The notes beneath the pieces are model-generated. The model did no database searches. It saw only the letters and a program-made list of their open reading frames with translations, and was not told where the DNA came from. From the NCBI RefSeq assembly GCF_000519305.1, contig NZ_KI912610.1, positions 183 to 64,182 of the forward strand: 64,000 nucleotides of DNA. The letters run 5' to 3'. Of the stretch, positions 16,421-25,426 are shown piece after piece. Origin of the DNA: Mesorhizobium ciceri WSM4083. GTDB taxonomy: Bacteria; Pseudomonadota; Alphaproteobacteria; Rhizobiales; Rhizobiaceae. Both the position numbers and the translations under genes were made by a program. The first letter of the stretch is position 1. Each line of letters starts with the position of its first letter.

Positions 16421-17431
16421 ATGACGAGCAAGAGCATCAGGCGACACAGCGCACCGGCCATCGAGTGGCCGACCGTGGTACTCGCCTTTTTCTGCTACGC
16501 AACATGGCTCGCCACCGGTTTCCTGCTCTGGCCATCCTACCCCGTCCTGGCGCTCGCCATCCTGGCTTTGACCGCCGCATTGCAATCGTCGATCATGCAC
16601 GAAGTGCTGCACGGGCATCCGACACGCAACGCGCGGGTCAATGAAGCCTTCGTGTTTCTGCCGATCGGTCTGGTCTGGCCGTTCCGCCGCTTCAAGACAA
16701 TCCATCTGCGTCACCACGCCGACGAGCGGCTGACCGACCCGCTGGACGATCCGGAAAGCTATTATCAGGCGCTCTGGCAGCATGACGAGCTGCCGCCGAC
16801 GATGAAATTCCTGCTCAAGATCAACAACACCATGGCCGGCCGCTTCGTGCTCGGCCCGTGGCTGTCCTGCGTCGGCTTCTTCATCGACGATGCCAAGCAG
16901 GTGATCGCCGGCGACAAGCCGATCCGCAAGGCCTGGCTGCTGCATGCGATCGGCCTTGCTATCGTGCTGCCGATCGTCCAGTTCGGCTTCGGCATCCCGC
17001 TGTGGCTTTACATTCTGGTGCCGGTCTGGCTTGGCCAATCGCTGATCTCGATCCGCACTTTCGCCGAGCATCAATGGTCGGAACATCCGGAAGGCCGCAC
17101 GGTGATCGTCGAGCGCTCGCCGCTGTCGTTCCTGTTCCTCAACAACAATCTGCACTTCGTCCATCACAAGACCCCGACTGTGGCGTGGTACAAGCTGCCC
17201 AAGCTGTTTCGTGACCGCCGTGAGGAATGGCTGCGGATGAACAATGGCTATGCCTATCCCAACTATTTCGCGCTGATCAAAGCCTATGCGTTCAAGGCGA
17301 AGGAGCCGATCGTGCACCCGGTGCTGCGGCGTCAAGCCGAGCCGGGCAGGGCCTTCAAGCCGCGCATCAGGGCGCGCAGCATCAGCGGGCTCGGCAGTGC
17401 GCCGGTTCCCGCCGAGCCGCCGAAGGAATAA
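16421..17431 (+). CDS. Membrane fatty acid desaturase family protein
   Basis: This is a 336-residue integral membrane di-iron enzyme. The three histidine clusters are visible: HEVLHGH (about residue 60), HLRHH (about 90) and HFVHH (about 245), plus an extra EHQW. Hydrophobic segments flank the first two. The family includes acyl-lipid desaturases and hydroxylases. The start could be GTG 16409 or ATG 16421; a GAGGGG at 16401-16406 is too close to one and too far from the other. It is divergent from the XRE regulator, with a 24-bp inverted repeat in the leader. The lipid or other substrate is unknown. Confidence 0.86.
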   Translation: MTSKSIRRHSAPAIEWPTVVLAFFCYATWLATGFLLWPSYPVLALAILALTAALQSSIMHEVLHGHPTRNARVNEAFVFLPIGLVWPFRRFKTIHLRHHADERLTDPLDDPESYYQALWQHDELPPTMKFLLKINNTMAGRFVLGPWLSCVGFFIDDAKQVIAGDKPIRKAWLLHAIGLAIVLPIVQFGFGIPLWLYILVPVWLGQSLISIRTFAEHQWSEHPEGRTVIVERSPLSFLFLNNNLHFVHHKTPTVAWYKLPKLFRDRREEWLRMNNGYAYPNYFALIKAYAFKAKEPIVHPVLRRQAEPGRAFKPRIRARSISGLGSAPVPAEPPKE

Positions 17432-17522
17432 TTCCGGTCTACCCGGAATCCATGTCGGCCAATTCTGATTGGGCGCCGCGTTTTTGCGATCATTTCTCCA
17501 GACATGATGATTTGATATCGGC

Positions 17523-18350
17523 ATGAGTGAATTGGTTGCGGCGTTGCCGATGTATGACTGGCCCGAAATGCGCGGCGAGGTCGACGCGCAATGGATGCTG
17601 CTGCGCGACGCGTTTCGGCAAAAGGGTATCGACGCACCGCAAACCATCGTGCGGCGCAATGGAGACCTGCCGCCGGTGCCGGGCGGTATTCGTGATGCTG
17701 CCGGTGCATTGATCGCACCCGATCCAGCGACATTGCCGCCGGACGAGCTCGATTTTCACATACTGTGGCTGCACCCGGCGCTGCTGTTCGCGCAGACCTG
17801 CTGGGGGCCGATGGAACTCGGCCTGTCCAGGCATGTGCAGGTGGTTGCCCAGCCAAGCTACGACGCCTACGAAGGCGGGCAGGGCGAGCTCTATTCCAGC
17901 GCCATCGTCATGCTGGCGGATGGCGCGCCGTCGGTTGCCTCGCCCAATGATGGCAGCCCGCTGATCCCACTCGATCGGATCCGCGGCAAGCGCTTCACCT
18001 TCAACAGCCTCGATTCGATGTCGGGGTTCCTCGGTTTGACGCGCGACCTGGAGGCGATGGGCGAGAGCCTTGACCTCTTTGCCTCGCGCAGCGAAAGCGG
18101 TGGGCACCGTTCCTCGATCGTCGCAATTGCAGAGGGCAAGGCCGATATAGCGGCCATCGACTGCGAGAGCTGGGCACTGGCGCAACGCTGCGAGCCGGCG
18201 GCGAAAAAGGTGGCGGTCGTCGGCTGGACCGGACGGCGCAAAGGCCTGCCCTACATCACCGCCGCAGGGACACCGGAAAGGACGGTTGGGGCGTTGCGCG
18301 AGGCCATTGCCGGGCTAGCCGAGCAGTCTCTTATCCAAGGGGTAGGTTGA
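17523..18350 (+). CDS. PhnD/SsuA-like substrate-binding protein without a signal peptide
   Basis: This is a 275-residue protein of the periplasmic-binding fold type II, phosphate/phosphonate (PhnD) group. Family marks include the domain-crossing stretch IRGKRFTFNSLDSMSGFL and IAEGKADIAAIDC. No N-terminal signal peptide is visible (it begins MSELVAALPMYDW), so it is probably cytosolic, unlike usual ABC transporter binding proteins. No permease or ATPase is adjacent. Its last 36 bases overlap the end of the convergent DddP-like gene. A sensory or enzymatic role is possible. Confidence 0.75.
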   Translation: MSELVAALPMYDWPEMRGEVDAQWMLLRDAFRQKGIDAPQTIVRRNGDLPPVPGGIRDAAGALIAPDPATLPPDELDFHILWLHPALLFAQTCWGPMELGLSRHVQVVAQPSYDAYEGGQGELYSSAIVMLADGAPSVASPNDGSPLIPLDRIRGKRFTFNSLDSMSGFLGLTRDLEAMGESLDLFASRSESGGHRSSIVAIAEGKADIAAIDCESWALAQRCEPAAKKVAVVGWTGRRKGLPYITAAGTPERTVGALREAIAGLAEQSLIQGVG

Positions 18351-19670
18351 GAGCTGTTCGTTGCCCGTATCGGTGATCAGTATCTGTTCCTCGATCTTGA
18401 CGCCTTCGCGCCCGCCAAGCCTGCCGATATAGCTTTCCACGCACAGCACCATGCCCGGTTCCAGCACGCCGTCCGGAGTGTCCGATGTCCAGTCGCTGGC
18501 ATGCGGCAAGGTTGGGTATTCATCGGCCAGGCCGACGCCGTGATAGAGCACACCGTATCGCGTCGGGAAGCAGTCTCCCGGTGGCACGGCCGAGCGTTCG
18601 ACGAGGTCGCGAAACGAGATGCCCGGCTGCATCAGTTCGGTGTTGTGCCTGATCTGGTCAGCGGCGATGCGGAACAGGTCGCGCTGTTCATTGGTTGGCT
18701 TTGTGTCCCCACACAGCCATGTGCGCGACAGGTCGGCGCAGAACCCGTAAGGGCCGATCAGGTCGGTGTCGAAGGCGACGAGATCGCCAGCCTCGATTTT
18801 CCGCGACGAGCATTCCTGGAACCATGGATTGGTGCGCGGGCCTGACGTCAGCAGTCGCGTCTCGATCCATTCGCCGCCGCGCGCGATGTTGCCGCGGTGC
18901 AATTCCGCCCACAGCTCGTTTTCGGAAATCCCCGGCTTCAGCGCCTGTTTCATCTCGCCCATCGCCGCCTCGCAAGCGACGATGGCGCGGCGCATGGCGA
19001 GGATCTCGTCCGGTGATTTGATCAGCCGCGCGTTCTCCATCACCGCTTCGCCATTGCCGATGGAAATCCCGAGCCGCGCCAGTTCTTCGACGCCCTCCGG
19101 ATTGATATGGTCGACGGCGATGCGGCTGTTGCCGCCGCCATGCTCTTTCACCAGATCGGCGATCCCGGCGGCCCAGCGGCGAACTTTCTGCTCCGTCAGG
19201 TCGCCGCCATAAAGATACATCCACGACACCGCCGGCCGCACTTCGTCGACGACGCCGGAGTGGTCGGACAGGTGCTCGCAGGAAAAATAGTCGAACAGCA
19301 GCACCGGCCCTTCGGTGGCGACAAAGCAATGCCGCGTCGGGTTGTGCGCCACCCAAAGCTGCATGTTGGTGCTGTCGGTGGCGTAGCGGATGTTGACGGG
19401 GTCGTAGAGCAGGGCGCCGGCATAGCCGCGCCGCTTCAGCTCGGCGCGGATGCGCTCCAGCCGGTATTGACGCATGGCAGGAAGATCGGGCGCGGCAATG
19501 CCTGCCGCAGCCCATTCAGCCTCGGCCTGCGCGCCATAGCCCAGCACATGCTGGTTGAGCGAAGCCGCCTTCCGGCGGGAGGCGTCGCGGAGGGCCTCGA
19601 TCGAGCCTGGCTCGAACGGCATGATCTTGCGATGGCGGCCAAAGCTGCCCTTCGGCCCCGCGCTGCCCAT
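18315..19670 (-). CDS. dddP: DddP-type M24-family enzyme (candidate DMSP lyase)
   Basis: This is a 451-residue pita-bread-fold protein (creatinase N-terminal plus M24 domain). Stretches such as NIRYATDSTNMQLW, GGEWIETRLL and SGPRTNPWFQEC match DddP DMSP lyases as I remember them. The six metal ligands are D301, D303, D313, H377, E412 and E427. They are each shifted by exactly six from the ligands I recall for Ruegeria DddP (D295, D297, D307, H371, E406, E421), and D383 matches its catalytic D377. DddP splits DMSP into dimethyl sulfide and acrylate. Creatinase or aminopeptidase activity cannot be excluded. Its ribosome-binding site GAGG overlaps the stop region of the upstream FAD/GcvT gene. 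Confidence 0.78.
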   Translation of the reverse strand: MGSAGPKGSFGRHRKIMPFEPGSIEALRDASRRKAASLNQHVLGYGAQAEAEWAAAGIAAPDLPAMRQYRLERIRAELKRRGYAGALLYDPVNIRYATDSTNMQLWVAHNPTRHCFVATEGPVLLFDYFSCEHLSDHSGVVDEVRPAVSWMYLYGGDLTEQKVRRWAAGIADLVKEHGGGNSRIAVDHINPEGVEELARLGISIGNGEAVMENARLIKSPDEILAMRRAIVACEAAMGEMKQALKPGISENELWAELHRGNIARGGEWIETRLLTSGPRTNPWFQECSSRKIEAGDLVAFDTDLIGPYGFCADLSRTWLCGDTKPTNEQRDLFRIAADQIRHNTELMQPGISFRDLVERSAVPPGDCFPTRYGVLYHGVGLADEYPTLPHASDWTSDTPDGVLEPGMVLCVESYIGRLGGREGVKIEEQILITDTGNEQLSTYPLDKRLLG

Positions 19671-19679
19671 GGTCGAACC

Positions 19680-22250
19680 TCAGGTCCGCATCTTCTCGCC
19701 GCTCGGATCGAAGGGTGCTTCGACATTGATGCGGGCCGGGCGCCGGTGACCGAGGATCTCGATCTCGAACAGCCCGGCACTTTCGTCCTCGGCAAGCGCT
19801 GCGGGGACGTAGCCCTGCGCCATCGACTTCTGCACATAATGCGCATAGCCGCCCGACGTGACCCAGCCGACCACGCGCCAGTCACCGTCGACGATGCCAC
19901 GCACGGCGGAAGCGCCTTCGGCAGCCTTGGAGCCGCGTATTTCCTTGCCGCCCTTGTCGAAGCGCGGCGCGCCATAGCCATGCGGCTTTTCCACCGTGCC
20001 ATAGTCCTTGCTGACCTTGGCCCAGATCGGCTCGTCGCCCATGACATCGGCGTCGGCGGCATCGACGATGAAGGAAACGCGGCGCAGTTTCGGTCCTTCC
20101 GCGTGTTCCTTCGCTGCAGCCTCGCGGCCGATGAAGTCGTTCTTCTCCAGCTTGATGAAGCGGTCCATCGTGCCTTCGAACGGTCCATAGATCGGCCGCA
20201 ACTCGCGGAACCAAGTCGGAAAATTCTTTTCGAGGCGCATGGAGAGCAGAGCGCGCATGCCGAAATCGACAAGGCCGAATTCCTCGCCGGCGTCCTTGAT
20301 CGCTTTGTAAACCAGGCGCTCGTAGGCCGGCGCCATCCAGATTTCATAGCCGAGGTCGCCGGTGTAGGTGATGCGGTTGACCATGCAGGGCGCCCCGCCA
20401 ACCGCCATCTCGCGGAAATCCATGAAGCGGAAAGCTTTTGTCGAGACGTCGACATCGACCAGTTTCTGCAGCAAGTCCCGTGATTTCGGCCCGGCGATCG
20501 ACAGGCCGACCAGCGTCTGGTCGAAGCGGTGGATGCGCACCGTTCCGTCCTTCGGCAGGTGCTTCTCGAACCAGCGCATGTGGTATTTCTGCGCCGCCGA
20601 CGAGCCCCAGATCATGAAGCGGTCCTCTGCCGCCTTGGCGATGGTGAAGTCGCCGATCAGCTTGCCGAATTCGTTGAGCATCGGCGTCAGCACGATGCGG
20701 CGGGTCTTCGGCATGCGGTTGGTCATCAGCCGGTTGAGGAAATCCTCGGCCGCGGGTCCCGAGACCTCGTATTTGGCGAAGTTGGCGATCTCGGTGACGC
20801 CGACGCGCTCACGCGTGGCGCGCACTTCCTCGCCGATCGGCCCAAAATCGTTGGAGCGGTGGAAGGAGACGATATCCCTGGGTTCCTTGCCTTCAGGTGC
20901 GAACCAGAGCGGCGTCTCAAGTCCCCAGGAGTCGCCCATGACGGCGTTGTTAGCCAGCATGGTGTCGTAGAGCGGCGTCGTCTGCGCCGGGCGTGCCGCC
21001 GGCAGTTCCTCATTGGGGAAGCGGATGGAGAAGCGGCGCGAATAGTTTTCGCGCACCTTGGCGTTGGTGTAGCGCAGGCCGGCCCATTCGCCGAAGCGGG
21101 TGACATCCATGCCCCAGACGTCGAAGCCGGGGTCGCCATGGACCATCCAGTTCGATAAAGCGAGGCCGACGCCGCCGCCCTGGCTGAAGCCGGCCATCAC
21201 GGCGCAGGCGCACCAGAAATTGGTCAGGCCCTGCACCGGGCCGACCAGCGGGTTGCCGTCGAGTGCGAAGGTGAAGGGGCCGTTGATGATCTGCTTGATG
21301 CCGGCCTTCTCGATGCCAGGGAAATGCTTGAAGCCGATTTCCAGCGACGGCGCGATGCGGTCGAGGTCCGGCGGCAGCAATTCATGGCCGAAATCCCACG
21401 GCGTGTTGACCGGCGACCACGGCTTGCAGGCCTTCTCATAGGTGCCGAGCAGGATGCCGTTGCGCTCCTGGCGGGTGTAGATCTCGCCCTTGAAATCGAG
21501 AACGCCGATCATTTCGCGGCCGGTAGACTTGTTGAATTCCTCGACCTCCGGCATCGGCTCGGTCAGCAGATACATGTGCTCCATGGCCAGCACCGGCAGT
21601 TCGACGCCGACCATGCGGCCGATCTCGCGCGCCCACAGGCCGCCGCAATTGACGACATGCTCGGCCTTCACCGTGCCCTGTTCGGTGACGACGTTCCAGG
21701 TGCCGTCGACCTCCTGCGTCAGTTCCACGACGCGGTTGCGCAGCACGATCTCGGCGCCGAGTTTTTTCGCCGCCTTGGAATAGGCGATGGTGGTGCCGGA
21801 CGGGTCGAGATGGCCTTCGACCGGATCCCACATGGCGCCGACGAAATTGGTCTCGTCCATCAGCGGGAACATCGCCTTGGCCTCGGACGGCGTGATCAGT
21901 TCGGTGTCCATGCCGAGATAGCGGCCCTTGGCATGCGCTAGGCGCAGGAAGTCCATGCGCTCGGGCGTATCGGCCATCATCACGCCGCCGGTCAAATGCA
22001 GGGAGCAGGACTGGCCGGATATTTCCTCGATCTCCTTGTAGAGCTGCACCGTATAAGCCTGCAGCTTGGCGACGTTGGGGTCGCCGTTCAGCGTGTGGAA
22101 GCCGCCTGCCGCGTGCCAGGATGAGCCGGAGGTGAGCTCCGAACGCTCGATCAGCATGATGTCGGTCCAGCCGGCCTTGGCCAGGTGGTAGAGAACCGAG
22201 CAGCCGACGACGCCGCCGCCGATGACAACCGCTTTTACGTGAGATTTCAT
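19680..22250 (-). CDS. FAD-dependent dehydrogenase with GcvT folate domain (dimethylglycine/sarcosine dehydrogenase-like)
   Basis: This is an 856-residue two-part enzyme. The N-terminal DAO-type FAD domain begins AVVIGGGVVGCSVLYHL and has SSWHAAGG, whose histidine is the covalent FAD site in dimethylglycine dehydrogenase. The C-terminal half (from about residue 430) is a GcvT aminomethyltransferase domain with the GYEIW and GTMDRF stretches. Such enzymes oxidise N-methyl groups and pass the carbon to tetrahydrofolate as 5,10-methylene-THF. The ATG at 22250 was chosen over an adjacent TTG. It sits 58 bases after mttB2 and 9 before dddP in one operon. The exact substrate is uncertain. Confidence 0.85.
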   Translation of the reverse strand: MKSHVKAVVIGGGVVGCSVLYHLAKAGWTDIMLIERSELTSGSSWHAAGGFHTLNGDPNVAKLQAYTVQLYKEIEEISGQSCSLHLTGGVMMADTPERMDFLRLAHAKGRYLGMDTELITPSEAKAMFPLMDETNFVGAMWDPVEGHLDPSGTTIAYSKAAKKLGAEIVLRNRVVELTQEVDGTWNVVTEQGTVKAEHVVNCGGLWAREIGRMVGVELPVLAMEHMYLLTEPMPEVEEFNKSTGREMIGVLDFKGEIYTRQERNGILLGTYEKACKPWSPVNTPWDFGHELLPPDLDRIAPSLEIGFKHFPGIEKAGIKQIINGPFTFALDGNPLVGPVQGLTNFWCACAVMAGFSQGGGVGLALSNWMVHGDPGFDVWGMDVTRFGEWAGLRYTNAKVRENYSRRFSIRFPNEELPAARPAQTTPLYDTMLANNAVMGDSWGLETPLWFAPEGKEPRDIVSFHRSNDFGPIGEEVRATRERVGVTEIANFAKYEVSGPAAEDFLNRLMTNRMPKTRRIVLTPMLNEFGKLIGDFTIAKAAEDRFMIWGSSAAQKYHMRWFEKHLPKDGTVRIHRFDQTLVGLSIAGPKSRDLLQKLVDVDVSTKAFRFMDFREMAVGGAPCMVNRITYTGDLGYEIWMAPAYERLVYKAIKDAGEEFGLVDFGMRALLSMRLEKNFPTWFRELRPIYGPFEGTMDRFIKLEKNDFIGREAAAKEHAEGPKLRRVSFIVDAADADVMGDEPIWAKVSKDYGTVEKPHGYGAPRFDKGGKEIRGSKAAEGASAVRGIVDGDWRVVGWVTSGGYAHYVQKSMAQGYVPAALAEDESAGLFEIEILGHRRPARINVEAPFDPSGEKMRT

Positions 22251-22308
22251 CAAGATAGGTCCGTTTTTGCGTAAACTGAATCAGATGGGGTGGTCGGCGG
22301 GGAGCCGA

Positions 22309-23886
22309 TTAAAAATCGGTCGGCGCGCCGCCTTCGGACCGGCGCTTGGCGACGAAGGCGTTGAGTTCCTCGCGGATGGCCGGGTCCATGTAAGGCTCCT
22401 CATAGGACGCCAGCCGCTCTTTCCAGACCTTGTTGGCCTTTTCGAGCGCCGTCGGCGAGCCGGCTTCTGCCCAGGTCTCGTAGTTGCGCCAGTCGGAGAG
22501 GATCGGCGAGTAGAAGGCGGTCTTGTAGCGGTCCTGTGTGTGCTGGGTGCCGAAGAAATGGCCGCCGGGGCCGACCGACTGGATGGCGTCGAAGCCGAGC
22601 GCCTCTTCGGAAAGGTCGAGCGGGGTCAGGAATTCGGCCACCATCTGCAGCAGGTCGATGTCCAGGATGGTCTTCTCGTAGGAGCAGCGCAGACCGCCCT
22701 CCAGCCAGCCCGCGGCATGCATCATCAGATTGCCGCCGCCCTGGATGGCGCCCCACAGCGAGAACACGCTTTCATAGGCCGCCTGCGCGTCGACCGTGTT
22801 GGCGGCGCAGGTGTTGGAGGTGCGGTAGGGAATGTTGTAGCGGCGGGCAAGCTGGCCGCCGACGAGCTGCGCTTTCATGTATTCCGGCGTGCCGAACGCC
22901 GGCGAACCGGACTTCATGTCGACATTGGAGGTGAAGCCGCCATAGCCGACGGGTGCGCCCTTGCGCACCATCTGGGCGAAGGCGATGCCGGCAAGCGCCT
23001 CGGCGTTCTGCTGCACCAGTGCGCCGGCGATGGTGACAGGCGCCATGGCGCCCGACAGGGTGAACGGCGTCACGACGACGACCTGGCCCTTGCTCGACAT
23101 CTGGATGATGCCTTCCATCATCGGCACGTCGAGCTTGAGCGGCGAATTCGTGTTGATGATGGTGAAGACGGACGGCTCTTCCAGCATCTGCTCGTGGCTG
23201 ATGCCGCGCGCGATCCTGGCGATCTCGATGCCGTCGACATTGCGTTCCTTGCCGAGCGAATAGATGTGGAACACCTTGTCGGTGAGCACGCTGAGATCGC
23301 GGATGCATTCGAGGTGGCGGACGGACGGATGGATATCGGTCGGCTCGACCGGGTAGCCGCCCGTGCAGTTCAGGATGTTGTGCATCTGCGCGAGCTTTAA
23401 GAAATTGCGGTAGTCCTGCTGGTTGCCGGGCCGGCGGCCGCGATCGATGTCGGAGCAATTGGGCGCCGAGGCCATCATCGAGATGATCACATTGTTGCCG
23501 CCAAAGCGCACATTGTGCGCTGGATTGCGGGCATGGATGGTGAACTCCGACGGGCAGTGCGACACCAGTTCGAGGATCATGTCGCTGTCGAAGCGCACCC
23601 GCTCGCTGCCGTCGCGCACATCGGCGCCATGCGCCTTCATGATGCTGCGGGCTTCGTCATGCAGCACGTCGACGCCGATTTCCCTGAGCACGCGCAGGGA
23701 AGCGAGGTGGATCGATTCCAGCTCGTCGTCGGAGACCAGCCTGGTCGGCGCCAGTGGGTTCTTCAACTGGCGAAAAGCCGGCTGCTCGAAAGCGGCCGAG
23801 CCGCCGGCGCGCTTTCCGGCGCGGCCGCCGCGACGGGCGCGGTCAGTGGCCAATGCCGGTTCCAAGGGTTGTAGGGCGGCGGTCAT
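22309..23886 (-). CDS. Trimethylamine methyltransferase (MttB) family protein, non-pyrrolysine type, copy 2
   Basis: This is a 525-residue MttB-superfamily protein, homologous along its length to mttB1 (for example INTNSPL, VTPFTLSGAMAPVT, FGTPEYM, HAAGWLEGG). No in-frame TAG is present, so it is not pyrrolysine-dependent. The predicted reaction is transfer of a methyl group from a quaternary amine to a corrinoid protein. No corrinoid gene is adjacent here; the partial one at 1-230 may serve both. It leads an operon with the FAD/GcvT dehydrogenase and the DddP-like gene, which points to stepwise demethylation of one substrate. Sequence divergence from mttB1 suggests different substrates. Confidence 0.88.
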   Translation of the reverse strand: MTAALQPLEPALATDRARRGGRAGKRAGGSAAFEQPAFRQLKNPLAPTRLVSDDELESIHLASLRVLREIGVDVLHDEARSIMKAHGADVRDGSERVRFDSDMILELVSHCPSEFTIHARNPAHNVRFGGNNVIISMMASAPNCSDIDRGRRPGNQQDYRNFLKLAQMHNILNCTGGYPVEPTDIHPSVRHLECIRDLSVLTDKVFHIYSLGKERNVDGIEIARIARGISHEQMLEEPSVFTIINTNSPLKLDVPMMEGIIQMSSKGQVVVVTPFTLSGAMAPVTIAGALVQQNAEALAGIAFAQMVRKGAPVGYGGFTSNVDMKSGSPAFGTPEYMKAQLVGGQLARRYNIPYRTSNTCAANTVDAQAAYESVFSLWGAIQGGGNLMMHAAGWLEGGLRCSYEKTILDIDLLQMVAEFLTPLDLSEEALGFDAIQSVGPGGHFFGTQHTQDRYKTAFYSPILSDWRNYETWAEAGSPTALEKANKVWKERLASYEEPYMDPAIREELNAFVAKRRSEGGAPTDF

Positions 23887-24139
23887 GATGGTCCTCGTAG
23901 GATGCGATAGCGGGCGGCATAATGGACCGGCGGCTGTCCAGCCATTGCGGAGGCGGCGACCACTAGGGCGAGGGAAGCGACATGCCGGAACGGCAGTTGC
24001 ACGGCCACGACTTCGGCCTGATCCTGCCGCCTCGTTGGCGTAAACGGATTTCGGTGGCCGGCCCTTCCTTTCCCGGGATCGAACCGATAGCTACTCGGGC
24101 TTGCCGGCCTGATGGCCAGCAGTTCATTTGGATGGCAGC
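23887..24139. other. Intergenic region between mttB2 and the first MFS gene
   Basis: This 253-bp gap separates divergent genes, so it should hold both promoters. A short plus-strand open frame from 23982 lacks convincing coding character. A string resembling a tRNA T-arm near 24070 is not part of a full cloverleaf. None of the TTGCGAC repeats seen before mttB1 is present. Confidence 0.4.
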
Positions 24140-25315
24140 ATGGTCGCGACCGGCTCGAGCGAAGGCGAAGCAGGAACGCAATGGGCAGCGCTTGCCGGCG
24201 TCACCGCGGCACTTGCCATGTTTGGCGCCGCGCAAGGGCTGAGTTCGCCGCTGTTCACGCTCTTGATGCAGAAGCAAGGCATGTCGCCGGCGCTGATCGG
24301 CTTGTCGGCGGCGATGATGCCGCTCGGGCTGATCCTTTCGGCTTCCTTCGTGCCGGCCGCGGTGCGGCTGGTCGGTGGGCGCAACCTGGCGGTCGGCTGC
24401 TCGCTGATCGGCGCGCTCTGCTTCCTGGGTATCGGCTATCTGCAGGACTGGGTGGCTTGGTTCGTCATCCGCTTCATCATCGGCGTCGTCATCAACCCGC
24501 TCTACATCCTCGGCGAGGTGTGGGCACTGTCGCTGGCGCCGCCATCGCGGCGCGGCAGGGTGATGGGCGTGTTCAACACGCTGATGGGCGCCGGTTACGC
24601 CGCCGGACCATTCGCGCTGACCCTGCTCGGTACGTCGGGCTGGGCGCCCTTCATGGTCGGCGTCGCCGGTTTCGCGCTCTGCGCGGTGATCCTGCACGCG
24701 GTCTCGTCTAAGCTCACCGGTTTCGAGGATGACGGCCAGCCTGCCAGCGGCCTTGTCGGCTTTGCCAGGATGGCGCCTGCGCTGCTGCTTGCCGTGCTTG
24801 TCTCGGCGGCGGTGCAGCAGAGCACCTATGCGCTGGTCCCGGTCTTCGGCGCCAGCTACGGCCTGGCCGAAGCCGTTCTGGCCTCGCTGGTGATGGCGCT
24901 TTCCCTCGGAAACATCCTGCTGCAGATACCACTCGGTCTTCTGGCGGAGCGTTTTGGCGGCCGCGCCATGATTATCGTCTGCGCGCTGGCAACAACCGTT
25001 TGCGCGCTTTTGCTGCCTCTGCTGATCACAACGCCGTTGATCTGGGTCGTGCTGCTGGTGATGGGCGCGGTCGGTTACGGCGTCTACACCATGGCATTGG
25101 TCGAACTCGGCAGCCGGTTCAAGGGCTCTGTGCTGGTCGCCGGCAACGCGGCCTTTGCGCTGATGTGGGGCGCCGGTGGCATCGTCGGCCCACCTGGCGC
25201 CGGCCTGCTCATGCAAGGCATCGGCCCGCTCGGGCTGCCGGTCGTGATCGCCGGCCTCGACGCGGTGCTGGTGATGTTCGCGCTGTATCGGTCGTCCGTG
25301 CGCCGAGCTTCTTGA
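24140..25315 (+). CDS. MFS transporter (tandem copy 1)
   Basis: This is a 391-residue membrane protein with about 12 hydrophobic segments and the MFS loop motif APPSRRGRVMGVFNT. The ATG at 24140 has a GGA seven bases upstream; an in-frame TTG at 24128 is less likely. It closely resembles the next gene and probably arose by tandem duplication. It is divergent from mttB2. Uptake of a pathway substrate or export of a product is possible but unproven. Confidence 0.85.
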   Translation: MVATGSSEGEAGTQWAALAGVTAALAMFGAAQGLSSPLFTLLMQKQGMSPALIGLSAAMMPLGLILSASFVPAAVRLVGGRNLAVGCSLIGALCFLGIGYLQDWVAWFVIRFIIGVVINPLYILGEVWALSLAPPSRRGRVMGVFNTLMGAGYAAGPFALTLLGTSGWAPFMVGVAGFALCAVILHAVSSKLTGFEDDGQPASGLVGFARMAPALLLAVLVSAAVQQSTYALVPVFGASYGLAEAVLASLVMALSLGNILLQIPLGLLAERFGGRAMIIVCALATTVCALLLPLLITTPLIWVVLLVMGAVGYGVYTMALVELGSRFKGSVLVAGNAAFALMWGAGGIVGPPGAGLLMQGIGPLGLPVVIAGLDAVLVMFALYRSSVRRAS

Positions 25316-25426
25316 CGAGCCCAACCTCCTGACAGGCATTGTCCGGAGAAAGCGGTTTTCGCCTGCCAGGGGCTTACCACCACGTTGCTCAATCGCTAAT
25401 CCTGCAGCCTCGATAGCGGTGCGCAC

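Noticed and set aside
24065-24110. T-arm-like string (GGTTCGATCCCGGG on the minus strand) suggesting a tRNA
   Set aside because: No acceptor, D or anticodon arms can be drawn around it, and the T stem itself pairs poorly.
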